A stretch of 64,000 nucleotides of DNA from Yponomeuta sedellus (lineage: Eukaryota; Arthropoda; Insecta; Lepidoptera; Yponomeutidae). Positions 1 through 11,253 of the stretch are shown here, in pieces. The translations under genes and the position numbers were made by a program. The stretch's first letter is position 1. Every line of letters begins with the position of its first letter. The stretch is from NCBI GenBank assembly GCA_934045075.1, contig OW203726.1, positions 12,064,037-12,128,036 of the forward strand, read 5' to 3'. A model generated the notes under the pieces. It was not told the origin of the DNA. It saw only the letters and a program-made list of their open reading frames with translations, and did no database searches.

Positions 1-157
1 AATGCTTTAACCACATCTTAACAATGCCAAATTTTGAGTAAAAAACCTGTTTTTAAGAAATATAAATAAGTCTAAGTGTCTTAATCTAGTTCATCCAAAA
101 GTTGTCTGGAAAAGATCAGTTTTGGTGATAAGACCGCCGTCTGTACTCTTAGTTTAG

Positions 158-225
158 ATGTATCTGTGTAATTTTGTGTACAATAAAGTGTTCTCTGTCC
201 TATCTAAGAATCTTTGTACGATTAC
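158..225 (+). repeat. non-LTR retrotransposon-type 3' end
   Basis: TGTGTACAATAAAGTGTTCT then CTGTCCTATCTAAG is a 3' tail also seen at 4405-4462 and 49590-49640. Only the tail is present. Confidence 0.5.
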
Positions 226-724
226 ACTATATCGCCGCGACTTTTTGGTATTTTTACAAACTTGTAAAAAATACTTTGGCAGTGATAGTTTTGCATTTAA
301 CTTTGATATAAGTAGTACTGTCATAATTGTTTTCACGTTTCTACAAACAACCGTTTTGCCAGGAGATAGGGGAGGCCCAACTGTAACAAAAGTTTGCGCT
401 TTAAATCTTAATACTTTCCAAACGAATCCCTGGAACGAGCAATGTTTTTTAAAACGACCAATTTAACAAGATTATGTAGTAGGTATACGAAAAAAATCCC
501 TAATTTTGATGATAAGTGTAATTTAGTCCTTTGCCCAGCACTGGGAGACGATCTAGACTACAAAAAAAAAGGTGTAGAAGAGGTATCCAAAAAAAACCGC
601 CCAAGCGTTATCTGTCACTAACTTTTTCGTTTAGGAACGGCTAAAGATTTTAAGTTGAAATTGATATACAATAAGGACTACATAAACAAATAGGGGTTGA
701 ATTAGCGATATGACCAAGTAGTAC

Positions 725-860
725 ACGAAATCAATGTGCGTGCATGCAGCGATGTTGACGTAGAGAAGGAGGTATGAGGTTAGAATCGTAGATAGTGGCC
801 AACCCTGGTCTCCTGTTTTGCCTACAGGGTACAGGCATGTGTTTATGTATGTATGTAATA
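725..860 (-). repeat. dispersed repeat with CAGGGTACAGGCATGTG end
   Basis: GTGCGTGCATGCAGCGATGT, CCAACCCTGGTCTCCTG and ACAGGGTACAGGCATGTG match, in order, segments at 50600-50725 and 62338-62470. A short related piece is at 53236-53282. Confidence 0.55.
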
Positions 861-896
861 CTCTAAATGTATAAATAATTAAATTAAATAATGACG

Positions 897-1094
897 ACTT
901 TTTGGCGTAGCGGTAGCGCATCTGCGTACCATGCAAGAGGTCCCGGTTTCGAATCCCGGCTGGGGACAAAAAAAACCCCAGGTCTTGGATGTTTACATGT
1001 TTGTGATGTCGTTGTTTCTGGTTCCCACGACACAGGGTACCCTAGTGTGGGGTCAGAAGCAATGTATGTGCCTGTATGTAAATATTATGTTAAT
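897..1094 (+). mobile_element. tRNA-derived SINE, family 1
   Basis: The head contains A-box-like GGCGTAGCGGTAGCGC and B-box-like GGTTTCGAATCCCGGC, then the family body (GGTCTTGGATGTTTACATGT, CCCACGACACAGGGTA, AGAAGCAATGTATGTGC). Other copies lie at 10853, 47665 and 61921. The mismatched stems and attached body make a functional tRNA unlikely. Confidence 0.85.
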
Positions 1095-1117
1095 TCAAGC
1101 ATCTAAGTGCTGGTTTT

Positions 1118-1222
1118 TGAATTGAGAATTTCACTAAGTAAATACTTAATTAACGTTCTGTTTGAGAAATTCGAAGAGACAGCACTACAGTTAACTATTT
1201 ACTTAGCGAAATTCTCAATTCA
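1118..1222. mobile_element. 105-bp hairpin MITE
   Basis: Terminal inverted repeats of ~30 nt (TGAATTGAGAATTTCACTAA at the left, complement with one change at the right) enclose a short unique centre. The same GAATTGAGAATTTCACTAA word recurs at 45776-45796. Confidence 0.65.
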
Positions 1223-1872
1223 GAAACAGACCCTAGATCAATCTCACAATGTCACATTTTTCTTACAATGTATGTAAAACCTATAGGGCATCCTGTTGAC
1301 ATAGAACCATTGACTTTTATTATGCGCTCTTTACCTTTTTTTATTATAATTGGCCTGTATTCTACTATTACAGCCAATGAGAAAAGCAAACGCTCTGCTA
1401 TTTTGAGCCCGTTTAGAAAAAAGTCAGCCAAGATAAAATATTCTGTTTCCTTTTCGCTGGGTAAAAACCACGTAGTCAGCAATTGTTAATGTCACCTCAA
1501 AATCAGTGCGGAACAAACAACGCTAGTCGGCCCGCGGGCGAGCGGCTGTCAAACCCTACTCAGAAAAATCGCAGTCGAAATATTATTTAAGTACAATATT
1601 TCTAAACTCACTTAACCTCATTAACCGGAGCAACTTATTTAAAATGAGCTACCTCTCTACCTCTTCATCGAATGTAACGAAATTTGTCAGGTATGTAAAT
1701 AAGTGACGTCAATAACGCCCAAACGGAGCAGAAAATCTCTTTAATATATTTCATTGTATTTTCAGAGTTGTAATGGGGATGCTCTATTAGCTTAATTAAC
1801 AATTTGTTTTTCTTGAACGAAAACAATACCAAACAGAGTTTCTTTTGTTATCTTTTCGTCTTGTTTGTTTTT

Positions 1873-1885
1873 AAATGAAATTTAA

Positions 1886-1953
<68 letters not shown>

Positions 1954-1962
1954 TTAAATTTC

Positions 1963-2034
<72 letters not shown>
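1873..2034. repeat. TA dinucleotide tract with an inverted repeat
   Basis: A long (TA)n run is interrupted once. The 20-nt flank AAATGAAATTTAATGATATA at 1873 is mirrored by its complement ending at 1966, so 1873-1966 can form a cruciform. The TA run then continues to 2034. The open frame here is low complexity and not a gene. Confidence 0.9.
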
Positions 2035-2038
<4 letters not shown>

Positions 2039-2901
2039 ATATATCCTAATATTGACCAAGTACGAACAAAAGAATGCTACGTCACACCAAGGTAATATAA
2101 GATACAAGGGTTACATACTGCGCGGCCTGCACATAAAAAGATCAAATTTAGCGCGGCATCATCCTGCATGACGAAGCTAATCCTTGGCACAAAGAGTCCG
2201 CGCGCTTTGAATCCAATAGGCATTCCAGCCTGTCCCAAAGGCAATAAATACTCGTACAGTCCCGCTGTCGAACATTCTGTAAACGCTTACCTACTACTAA
2301 GCGCACCACATTCATAAAGCATTATAAAGCAGTGGAAGTGCAAAGGAAGAACACTTGTGTAACACCCCAGAGATCGTAGGAACAAATGTTGGCAGGTACT
2401 TAGTTTCTTAAGTTACGTTTATTTTTAAGTAGTATTACCATTTACTACAGGCAAAGTAAATCATTGTGAATAAAAAGGAGTGTCTGCCTGAGGTGTTCGT
2501 ATACATGTACCATACCTCAGCGCTTGATGCAATTTAACAATTATGAGGCGTTATGCAAAAATCATATCGCATATCTCTTCCCCGGTCTAATCTAAACCTA
2601 CTTACATGGACTCTTCCGATAGGAAGTGTTAGTTAGAACCAAGTATGTTCTTGGTAAGAGCTAAGATTATCGATCTTAGCCTCGTAGTTGGACTGTTATG
2701 TCCTGAGATATGTTACCCAACCAGAGTCGATTACTATCGATATTTTCTGTCAACTTTAGCGAGAGGTATTGCAATTATAAATTCACAAACGTTCTTTGGA
2801 AAGCTATTCACTCGTACATGCCGGAATCCGAACTGACCTCACGCTGTGTGGCAAACGTTTTACCGATATGCAATCTCCGCAAGCTGACGATGCGTACTCA
2901 C

Positions 2902-3120
2902 ATAGGTCTCGATGAGATCGCTGCGGTGCGGCACGAAGTAGTTGTGGTCTTCCATGTCGCCGCGCTTCTTGACGCGCACGAAGTGCTCGAGCGCGTTGAG
3001 CGAGCGGCGCGCGCACGCGGCGGCCAGGAACTCCTCCACCGTCATATCGTCGCGCACGATCACCCCGGCCGAGGTACCTTCGGGAAGGGACACGCGCACC
3101 AATCCTTCCTCGCGCGACAT
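2902..3120 (-). CDS. sif: still life (sif) exon: Ras-binding domain
   Basis: This internal exon encodes 73 codons in phase 0, from MSREEGLVRV to the end of HRSDLIETY. It is bounded by a TTTGTGTCAG acceptor at its right end and a GTGAGT donor at its left end. The core (TVEEFLAAACARRSLN, then EHFVRVKKRGDMEDHNYF) is the ubiquitin-fold Ras-binding domain of Tiam1/still-life exchange factors. In that family it binds activated Ras-type GTPases and sits between CC-Ex and PDZ. The exon's GC-rich, codon-like composition contrasts with its AT-rich flanks. It is the most 3' sif exon in the window, so the PDZ, DH and C-terminal PH exons should lie before position 1. The leading Met is codon one of the exon, not a translation start. 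The identity is recognised from family knowledge and the exon limits are seen directly. Confidence 0.93.
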
Positions 3121-3949
3121 CTGACACAAACAACCATTGTTCTGTTCTCGGGCGGAAGATACAAACGGGAGCGCGCTGCTTAAAATTTGTATATTCTTGA
3201 ATTTCCCTTTTGAGTTTGTAGCCCTGTGTGCGCCCCAAGGGCTTGCGAGATAATAGAAAATAAATTACCCAAGAAAGTTTCTCTTGAGACGATGCTTCGC
3301 AATCATACCAGGCATCCGTTTATTTGCTTACAGAATTAAAACAATTGTGAGGTCAAGCCCCAATACGCAGAAAAAGAAACTTCAATTACGGAAAGGGCGG
3401 GAACTTGTTCATCCGCAACTTCCTCATTTCAGTAGGTGGTTATTAGGGTCCCACACTCGAAGAATGGCGACGGTGCCCTATTGCTGCACCTGCCTTGTCT
3501 ACCTGTTGTCTTTCTTACACCCGGTTTCTCATAAACCAACAATCTGTTAATCTACTGCTAACCACTGTTAGTTGTACTTAGGTCAAGGGACACCTGTAGA
3601 TATTATAAATTGATTGATAGATTGTGATGTAGACTTGTACTACTTTTTGAAGTGAGGCTTAACAAAAATTGACGAAATTGACTTTCGTTTAAACAAATTT
3701 GATTGAATGCTGCTTAAGTGATGCAAGGCGGCCTTAGTGCACGAGAAACTGGAATAACCCCGAGCTATAATGGGCTTAATCTTTCTTTGAACAGTTATAA
3801 TATGTAATATTATGTAGCGAGTTGAATTTTAATATTATATTTTTTATTACGGGGAATTACGCAACAAATACCAAATAGATAAAAGTCAATGAAATAAATA
3901 ATAATATTGGCCTTTGCATCTACTTAATGAGATGATTTATACAGCGTCC

Positions 3950-4297
3950 AGTGGTATCTTCACTCACACTAGATGGGTGAAGGGACCACTCCGACGCTGT
4001 AGTGCCAGGGACATGGTTTTATAGATGGTGTAAGCTTGTCCAGCACCTATACCATCCTGACAGCTTAGTCGGCCTAGCCCACAGGAAAGACTAGTCAATA
4101 CGTGCGGAGCCAACCAAGCCGCGGGTTTCCTCACGATGTTTTCCTTCACCGTTAGCGTGTTGTATTGCGACTACAAATTCGCAAATGTACGTAACTTTGA
4201 AATTAAACAAAGTCATTGGTACATGCCCGCACTCGGGATCGAACCTGGGGCTCTCGCTTGCCAGTCTATGTTTCTACCCACTGAGCTACCACCGCTT
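3950..4297 (-). mobile_element. tRNA-derived SINE, family 4
   Basis: Minus-strand copy with head GGTGGTAGCTCAGTGGGTAG and degenerate B box GGTTCGATCCCGAGTGCGGG. The body contains the widely shared block CGGTGAAGGAAAACATCGTG. An extra unrelated segment makes up the left third (3950-4110). Confidence 0.72.
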
Positions 4298-4404
4298 CGT
4301 CAATGAAATAAGGAAATAATGAAATAAGCCTAAACTAAATTGAAAAAAAAAACCAACATTTTATGTTAAATACCCACGTTATATTAAAAAAAAAATACTT
4401 AGAC

Positions 4405-4462
4405 TATAAAAAACTGTGTAATTTCCTTTTTTTTATGGACAATAAAGTGTTCTTTATCTATA
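4405..4462 (+). repeat. non-LTR retrotransposon-type 3' end
   Basis: TATGGACAATAAAGTGTTCT followed by TTATCTATATTTCTATGG matches the tail at 158 and 49590. Confidence 0.45.
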
Positions 4463-6939
4463 TTTCTATGGTCGGCGGACTAAAGATTATCAGTCAAAAA
4501 CACAAATTTTTGAGGCAGTAAATGAAACGTATAATAAAATAACTAATTCTATTGTTTATCAAAAAAATACTGATTTAAATCATCATCTCTAATTTTTTAT
4601 CCTTATGATATTAACGAACATGTATTAAGCACCAGGCTGAAATAGTCTCCTATTTTATATAGAACAATAATTTTATGCCATTTCGACTTACAGTCTGTTA
4701 GCTTTTAGAATATACCATGGACTGAGTAGGCTTCAATTTTCGCAGAAAGCACATGAGTATAATACTACTTCCTGCTCTGTATAAAACTTTTCTTCACTAT
4801 TTTGAAAAGTTATGTGAAATTAAGTGACATATTATTTCCGATATTTCTATTACACGAATACGAGTACATTTTTACTGTGGTACGGAACCGTCGGTGCGCG
4901 AGTCTAACTCACACTTGGCCGGTATTTTTTTCACAAAGTTGGCTGCAATTTGTTTTAGAAACAAGGGTAAGCCGCCTAATGACTGGCAGTCAGGAGTCGA
5001 GGCGAGGGGTGTAATAGTCCGATTTCGTGACGGCGCCCGACTGCGGCGAGTATTAAGGGTCACGCCAACGCCGCATTCCCAGGTAAGATTTGGCCTTGTG
5101 ATTTATGCCAGCTGTATTATAAGGGGTGATACCGACATCTGGTCCACCTCAAGTAGCTGGCTGGTTTATGCGAGAGAGCTATGTAACTTTTCTAAAAAAA
5201 ATTGTCTCATTTTCTTTGTACATAGCTAACCTTTAACCTATACCACAACTTTTATTAAGTGTAAGTGGTAAAGAAAAGGAATTACTGGAGGCGGGCTTTA
5301 AAGGAAGTGCTTATATTTTTAGAAAATGATTTTGTTTGTAGACTTGTACAAGTTCTCGAAAAGTTCGGCTCGATGAGTAGGCTATATATAGGAGAGAGAC
5401 GCCTTTGTCTAGAAGCGGAATATTGGGTTCACCCAAGACATATATTAAAGTACTTAATAAAAACAAAGGAAAACATCGTAATGGAAACCCGCAGAAAATA
5501 AAGTGTCAACACGTGCGGGCCTACTAGTATTGACCATGTCTTTCATGTGGATAAAGCCGACTAAGGTAAGAGGTTGGTACCCTATTCCAGGCACGCCTAA
5601 TCCATTTAAAAATATGGTATAGGCACGTCTGAGTGGTCACTTCAAGTATCGAGACGCTGTATAAGTTATTCAACTAAAGAATTATAGATATATAGTGTAC
5701 ACTTTATTCAACATAAAAAATATATTACAAATATATATGAAAATATTTATATTACATGTAAAAGGTCTGTAAAGATAAATATGATATCAGTCTCTGCACT
5801 ACGGCCGCTATATCAAGCTATGTACAGGCGAGTCTCTTTAATTGTCAGCGCAGTACTTCGTTAATGTTATGTTGATTCAGTTAACAGAATAAGAACTAAT
5901 CCGGTGTTGTTTTCACTACATTTAATCCATAACAATGTTACAAATGTTATGACGTCAGAGAACAGTAGAGGCCGTGGGTAAGCTACGATAGCATTTTCAT
6001 GAAGGTCCTTGGGTACTAATACTAATGTACCTAACCATATACGCCCGATAACGAGCGATATAATAATTATATTAACGCCATCTTGCTTCACGAATTTATG
6101 AAGGGGGATCCGTTTCCTGCGATATTAATACGAACGGAAGGATTTTGCAGGATGTAATTTGGTGCACAAGAAAAATTGTAGCTGCATAGACGAGCGACTG
6201 ACGTTGATAGAAGCGTCACGTTGTAGCGGCGAGGATATTTCGCCAGTCAGCACGCGCGACGCTCGCTCCATGTAGTGTATGCAACAAATTATTATATATC
6301 GCGCGTCGCATACGTGTAACACATTCAACTGAAAATTGACAACATTTCATATTTTACAACGCGCAAAACTAAAAACACCGTTTCTTAATTTTGCTATCTT
6401 GATTACGAAAAAAGTATTTAGAATTTTTATTATTGCTTAATTTTAGAGAAAATAAATAAAAACCAAAAATTGTGTGATGACGTCACACATACGGCGGAAT
6501 GAGGAGGTACCGTTGCCTAATATTAAAAATGATATGACAATTGTCATTTTCAATTTCATTCTGGTGTCATGTCGGAGAAATTACTTTTCCTTGCCTTAAT
6601 TCCAATGGTTTTTAAAAAGGCGGTAAGGGTGTTAATATTATTAAGCCGTATGTGTGACGTCATTTAGCGGTTACGTCCTTTTAGAATAAGACGAAATTCA
6701 ATCAGAAAATTATAAAAGAAAATCATAGAATTTCCGAAAATAAAAAAAATACGGGTCGTTTTATTTCGTATATAGTTTCCTTTAAGACAGTAAAATATGT
6801 ATGCTAAAAATTGAAATGTTGTCAATTGTCGCATGGTTGGTCTACACTGTGTGTGACGAATCTTATTTCTTCTGAATATTCGCCCGAATGTGGGCGCGGG
6901 TTGGAGAGCAACGTTTCTGCATTTCGTACAAAAAAATCT

Positions 6940-7385
6940 AAAAATATTTAAAAAAATAAAAGAACCCGACTGCAGTAATAAATCAACTGAAAGGGAAAAA
7001 ATAAGATAATTTTATTTTCAAATGCTAATGTCGAATCAGAAGAGTTCATGCTGCTTTACTTGAGGGACCAAATAATATAACTTTATAAGCATTATTTGCT
7101 CAAACTGTTGCATTTATTATTTTATATAAAATGATGCAGTCGGGACCCATTAGAGGACTTTAAACAAACAGTAATGGGTCCCGACTGCAACATTTTATAT
7201 AAAATAATAAATGCAACAGTTTGAGCAAATAATGCTTATAAAGTTATATTATTTGGTCCCTCAAGTAAAGCAGCATGAACTCTTCTGATTCGACATTAGC
7301 ATTTGAAAATAAAATTATCTTATTTTTTCCCTTTCAGTTGATTTATCACTGCAGTCGGGTTCTTTTATTTTTTTAAATATTTTTT
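6940..7385. repeat. large near-perfect foldback element
   Basis: Two arms of about 213 nt (6940-7152 and 7172-7385) are reverse complements with very few differences around a 19-nt spacer. Near each outer end is ACCCGACTGCAG, and near the loop GCAGTCGGGACCCATTA. There is no coding frame inside. It resembles a foldback/MITE-type element; no clear target duplication is visible in the A/T-rich flanks. Confidence 0.85.
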
Positions 7386-7939
7386 TTATTTTTGACCTTT
7401 TAGTGACTCAGTAAAACGATAAAATTTAAAGGTCCATCTGTTCTGTTTACATGCTTTAAATCGTTATATTATTTTATTTCCTAAATGAATTTTAGTTTAT
7501 TGCTTTATTTTCTTTTGTTCGACAATGGACATGTCTCGGCAAATCATAAATATTTTTACTGATATACTTGTTTGATATAGTCATAGGTACCACCTGCCTG
7601 CATTAAAAATTTAAGTCGTACGATATTTTTAGCAAGTATAATGAATATGGTCTAATGGTGTTAAACTATCTAGAATATTTGCAAAGGAAACGACAGATTT
7701 TTTTCTTTATTATCCTTACATAAATTGTCTGTTTTTTATGTAGCCTAAAAACGCTCCACTGCACCTAGTTATTTAATGTTAACGATTGTAGGTGGGGACT
7801 GGAATAGTCACGAATTATCTCTTCGACCTGAACGGCGCTCAGCTTTCGACATCTCCAGAGTAGAATTCTTCGTGCTTGCATTGCTGGGCCCAGTCTTCGG
7901 TCTCGCTAATTACTTAGAATAAGGACTTGTAAATGGGAA

Positions 7940-8235
7940 CATAAATGGTCTGAGCCTTTAGCCGCGGCCTGTGCAAAGGCGCGACAGGTTTCCTCCTAAC
8001 AGCAACTTTAAGTAACTGTCGCGGCCTTCGGCCGCGCTAATAGTCTCTCCATTTGGCATCAGCGTAAATAGAGCTCAGCATTTGGAATCGCCGTGGGAGT
8101 ATTCCTCTAGCCCGCTTCACAGCCTTCGGCCGTGCCGCGACCTGTATTGAGCTCGGCCTTCAACCTTGTCGCGGCAAGTTTCCTCGCACCCGCATGATGG
8201 GGCTCGGCCTTCGGCCTGGCGTAGTTATTTAGAGT
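7940..8235. repeat. GC-rich repeat with many TTCGGCC words
   Basis: CCTTCGGCC, GCTCGGCCTT, GTCGCGGC and CGCGACCTG recur on both strands in ~300 bp, unlike the AT-rich surroundings. A related stretch (AGGATTGTATAATGC side, GACGGCCTCGTCGACGACTC) is at 9000-9110. No frame is kept open. It is probably the terminal part of a transposon not otherwise recognised. Confidence 0.4.
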
Positions 8236-8999
8236 TGTGGCATGGGCGTGGAGACATACAAAATCTTGGTTTTCTGAATGCCAAAATATTACCGGTATTA
8301 AAATGAAACTATAACAAATTCATCTTGAGGTGGCCCCCTAAAGCATTGAAAAATTTTACTGAATATTTAGGTGTACGATACGAGGTCACGGAGGATCCGT
8401 CTTCGGTTACCAGTGAGAGCGTTCAAATATTTTTTTATCATTTATTGTTTCTTCTTTGAACCCAGCTTGTCTGACTATGACCGCACAGGGGAAAAGGAGT
8501 TACATGCTACACTTTATATATTTTGTTCAGTTAGTTTTGGTCTAAGTGTCAGTAGGAAATTAATATCAGTGTTAAGAAATTAATAATTTTTTCTCAAACA
8601 TGCTCGGAAATGTTTGTGTTATTACCATGAAATAAAGCCACAAAGTTTCTCTTTTATGGCTCCCGCCTCACTTTACTGGCCTAAGCCAGTAAAGTAAGTA
8701 TGAAAATCCATTACCGTCCGCTGCTCTAACTTTTTAAATTTACTTACTAAAATTAAACTGACCAAGGAAAAATTACATACAGCCAACCACCTACTAAGTT
8801 ATGTAAGCATACTTGCAAGATTAAAAAAAAAACAATCTATGGTATTGGTTTTTGTGCGGTTAAACATGGTGCTCAAATATGTTAGTGTATTTAAAAAATT
8901 AAAAAGGCGGCAAACTAAACTATTATTTCTTAATTACCTAGTAATTATTTTAATATTAATATTTCCTCGCATTGTTTGAGAAAAGCATTATACAATCCT

Positions 9000-9110
9000 C
9001 GGCCGGAGCAGGGATTGCAGGACTCGTTCTAGACGGCCTCGTCGACGACTCGGCCGTCTATCCCAAACTCGTCCAGCAATCCCTTACTTCTCGGCCTCTG
9101 CAGTAATGTA
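9000..9110. repeat. GC-rich inverted-repeat segment
   Basis: GGCCGGAGCAGGGATTGCAG and AGACGGCCTCG are mirrored imperfectly by CGGCCGTCT and CAGCAATCCCTTACTTCTCG. The composition matches the block at 7940-8235. Function unknown. Confidence 0.4.
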
Positions 9111-9306
9111 TTATTATTATAACCCCCTATGAGGTTGATGATATTTCTTAAATTAATGAGATAAACGAATGGCGTAGAAAGAAATAAACACTTTATAGGC
9201 ATTATTTCTTTTAGCACTTATACCGTTTCTATAGACGGTTTGTTTACATGCAGAGCAAAGCTGATATTATGTAAATTTATACATGTACTAGAATAAATAT
9301 ATGCCA

Positions 9307-10166
9307 GCGCCATCTAGTGGCTAAAAGTGGTACTGTAGGACAGGGTTTCAGCAGACAAGAAGAGAAACGTTGTTTCAGCACGACAGCACGTACTTAGGGA
9401 TCTATTTATTGAAGCAATATGAAACTTACTGAGGATTACGGATTAGTAACTGTACTACTCGCACCACAGCGCAAAGCGAGGTATATTACCTACGTCACTA
9501 GTCGTGCCAATTATTAGTGGACAGTCAGTATTGGTCGTAGTCATTGGTCGAGTGCTCAAATACTATCCAATTTTGTTTAATATTATGTAGGGCCTTCGGA
9601 CAAAACCATACCGCAATTTAGAATACAAACAGCGCCATCTGTGGTTGGGTAGAGGAACTAATGCTACAGTACTTTAATTACTTAGAAGTGAATATTATTT
9701 GTGTTGCGTTTGTTCTCTATTAATGCTGATTTTATGTAATCAACGACACCCGCAAAATTCTCTTTTAAATACTTTGCACGTGCTAGGCGTAGTTAAACAA
9801 AATTATATTTTTTAATTAAATGAATGATCTAGAAGGATCAAACCACTTTATAGGAATTATTTCTTTCCGCATTTGTACCGATTCTATAAATGGTTTGTTT
9901 ACATGTAGACCAAAGCCGAAACTATGTATACACATGTATTAGTATAAATAAAATATAGCAGCGCCATCAAGTGGCTAAAAGTGGTACTTTAATTGCTTAG
10001 AAGTAAATGTAATTTTTTGTTCCGTTGGTTCTCTATTAATGCTGATTTTATGTAACCTACGTCATCCGCAAAATTCTGTTTTAAATATTTCACACCTGTT
10101 GGGGGTAGTTCAATAATATTAGTATTCGAATTCAATAAACTAAATATAACAGCGCCATCTAGTGGC
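9307..10166. repeat. degenerate tandem array carrying GCGCCATCTAGTGGC motifs
   Basis: Diverged units of ~325 bp start near 9307, 9632 and 9961, with a shorter spacing to 10152. Each opens with GCGCCATCTAGTGGC or a close variant. Shared words include TCTCTATTAATGCTGATTTT, GTACTTTAATTRCTTAGAAG and ACRCCCGCAAAATTCT. On the minus strand the motif reads CCACTAGATGGCGC, which fits the CTCF consensus. Confidence 0.65.
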
Positions 10167-10372
10167 TCCTAGCTGTACTTTAACGAAGCTTCTTAACGAA
10201 TTTTATTTTTCGTCACGGTTCTGATCGCATAATTATGATTTTATATAGCCTATGACACCCGCGCAAGGATGCCGAATCGAATGACACCTTGTTTAACAAA
10301 ATCTGACCATTGGTTAAGGAGTTATGAGGGAACATAGAATCGGACATACTTACATACATACATACATACATA

Positions 10373-10480
10373 CATACGCACTAAACACATTACCCTCCTT
10401 TTGGGCTTCGCTGCAGTCGGGTAAATACATACGCACTAAACACATTACCCTCCTTTTGGGCTTCGCTGCAGTCGGGTAAA
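10373..10480. repeat. 55-bp tandem duplication ending CTGCAGTCGGGTAAA
   Basis: The unit CATACGCACTAAACACATTA...GCTGCAGTCGGGTAAA is repeated almost exactly (starts 10373 and 10428). It is preceded by a (CATA)n run at 10350-10378. The CTGCAGTCGGGT end also occurs in the foldback at 6940-7385. Confidence 0.85.
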
Positions 10481-10852
10481 AACGTTTCGGCCGGCGCGGT
10501 TGATTCTTGCAAATGTGATTTCAAATTTGAGACATAGAAGAAGAGTAGAACCAAGATTAAGTCTGTTGTTTCGCCTGGTATCCCGTGAGTGATTATGAAA
10601 AAATGCATTTACTGAGGCATTGACGAAAATTTTAATATATTTTCGTTTTCCTATACTTAAGTACTTCGTTTTTTATACAGAAAAGTTGCCATTAAAAATA
10701 ACAATTTAAGGAAGGGCATTTTGTCCCTACAGAAATATAAACTAACAATTTTACTAAAATTAAATTTGTCTGATAAATGAGCTGATCAAGTGCCAGACGT
10801 AGCGTCAGCCTCAAATGACTAGAAGACCCTCTAATGAATGTTAGAGTAGCTT

Positions 10853-11043
10853 CGCGACCTCTGTGGTGTAGCGGTAGCGCGGCTGCCTACCATGCAAGAG
10901 ATCTCGGAATTGAATCCCTACTGGGAAAAAAAAGCCTAGGTCTTGGATGTTTACATGTTTGTGATATTGTTTCTGGTTCCCACGACACGGGGTATCCTAG
11001 AGTGGTGCCAGAAGCAATGTATGTGCTTGTATGTAAATGTTAT
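10853..11043 (+). mobile_element. tRNA-derived SINE, family 1, abutting a sif splice donor
   Basis: Same head and body as the copy at 897, with more changes in the B box (GGAATTGAATCCCTACTGGG). Its right end lies ~8 nt from the GT of the donor of sif exon 11053-11253, and it is antisense to the gene. Confidence 0.82.
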
Positions 11044-11052
11044 TTGACTCAC

Positions 11053-11253
11053 CTGCATAGAGCGGCGGCTGGATCCCGAGTTAGAGCGTGACAAGTTGGG
11101 AGCCCTGCGCTTGGTGGCGCCGCGCCCTGCCAGCAGGTTGTTCAGCAAGGAGGGCGAGCGCGCGCAGATGAAGGCGTGGAACGAAGACACCGTGAACACG
11201 CCCAGCTTGTTTAGCGTACTCTTTGTCGTACGTGAGACGTGAGTCAGCAGTGA
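11053..11253 (-). CDS. sif: still life (sif) exon: end of CC-Ex region and Ser/Arg-rich linker
   Basis: This 201-nt phase-0 exon encodes 67 residues, from [10 protein letters not shown] to SSRRSMQ. The acceptor is CTTGTTGCAG and the donor is CAG/GTGAGT. It carries the highly conserved stretch [20 protein letters not shown], the 'Ex' part of the PH-CC-Ex module. In Tiam proteins that module drives membrane localisation and binds scaffold partners. A basic, Ser-rich tail follows ([16 protein letters not shown]) with RRxS-like and RSxS-like sites; phosphorylation or 14-3-3 binding there is inference only. It splices in frame from 13497-13679 and into 2902-3120. A tRNA-derived SINE ends about 8 nt downstream of its donor, on the left in window coordinates. 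Confidence 0.93.

Larger units (their letters stand above)
1..2901. other. sif intron sequence 3' of the RBD exon (continues beyond the window)
   Basis: Besides the SINE, the 105-bp MITE, the TA tract and the repeats listed, 1230-1870 and 2035-2900 hold AT-rich sequence. I see no exon, promoter or repeat there. No PDZ-domain exon was found before the window edge. Confidence 0.6.
3121..11052. other. sif intron between RBD and CC-Ex exons
   Basis: 7.9 kb of repeats: SINE family 4 (3950), a TACGGAACCGTCGGTGCGCG repeat at 4880-4925 (related piece at 53410-53460), the foldback (6940), GC-rich repeats (7940, 9000), an 11-bp-stem hairpin ACTTTACTGGC/GCCAGTAAAGT near 8673-8697, the CTCF-like array, the 55-bp repeat and SINE family 1 (10853). 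I see nothing in 3130-3940, 5100-6930 or 8240-8990. Confidence 0.6.

Noticed and set aside
1875..2171. 98-codon open frame over the TA tract
   Set aside because: It is alternating Ile-Tyr from (TA)n, a low-complexity artefact.
2710..3238. Open frames overlapping the RBD exon on both strands
   Set aside because: They are shadows of the GC-rich sif exon; only the minus frame with acceptor and donor matches the family.
10350..10480. Possible CRISPR-like repeat
   Set aside because: There are only two adjacent copies of a 55-bp unit, with no spacers; it is a simple tandem duplication in an animal genome.
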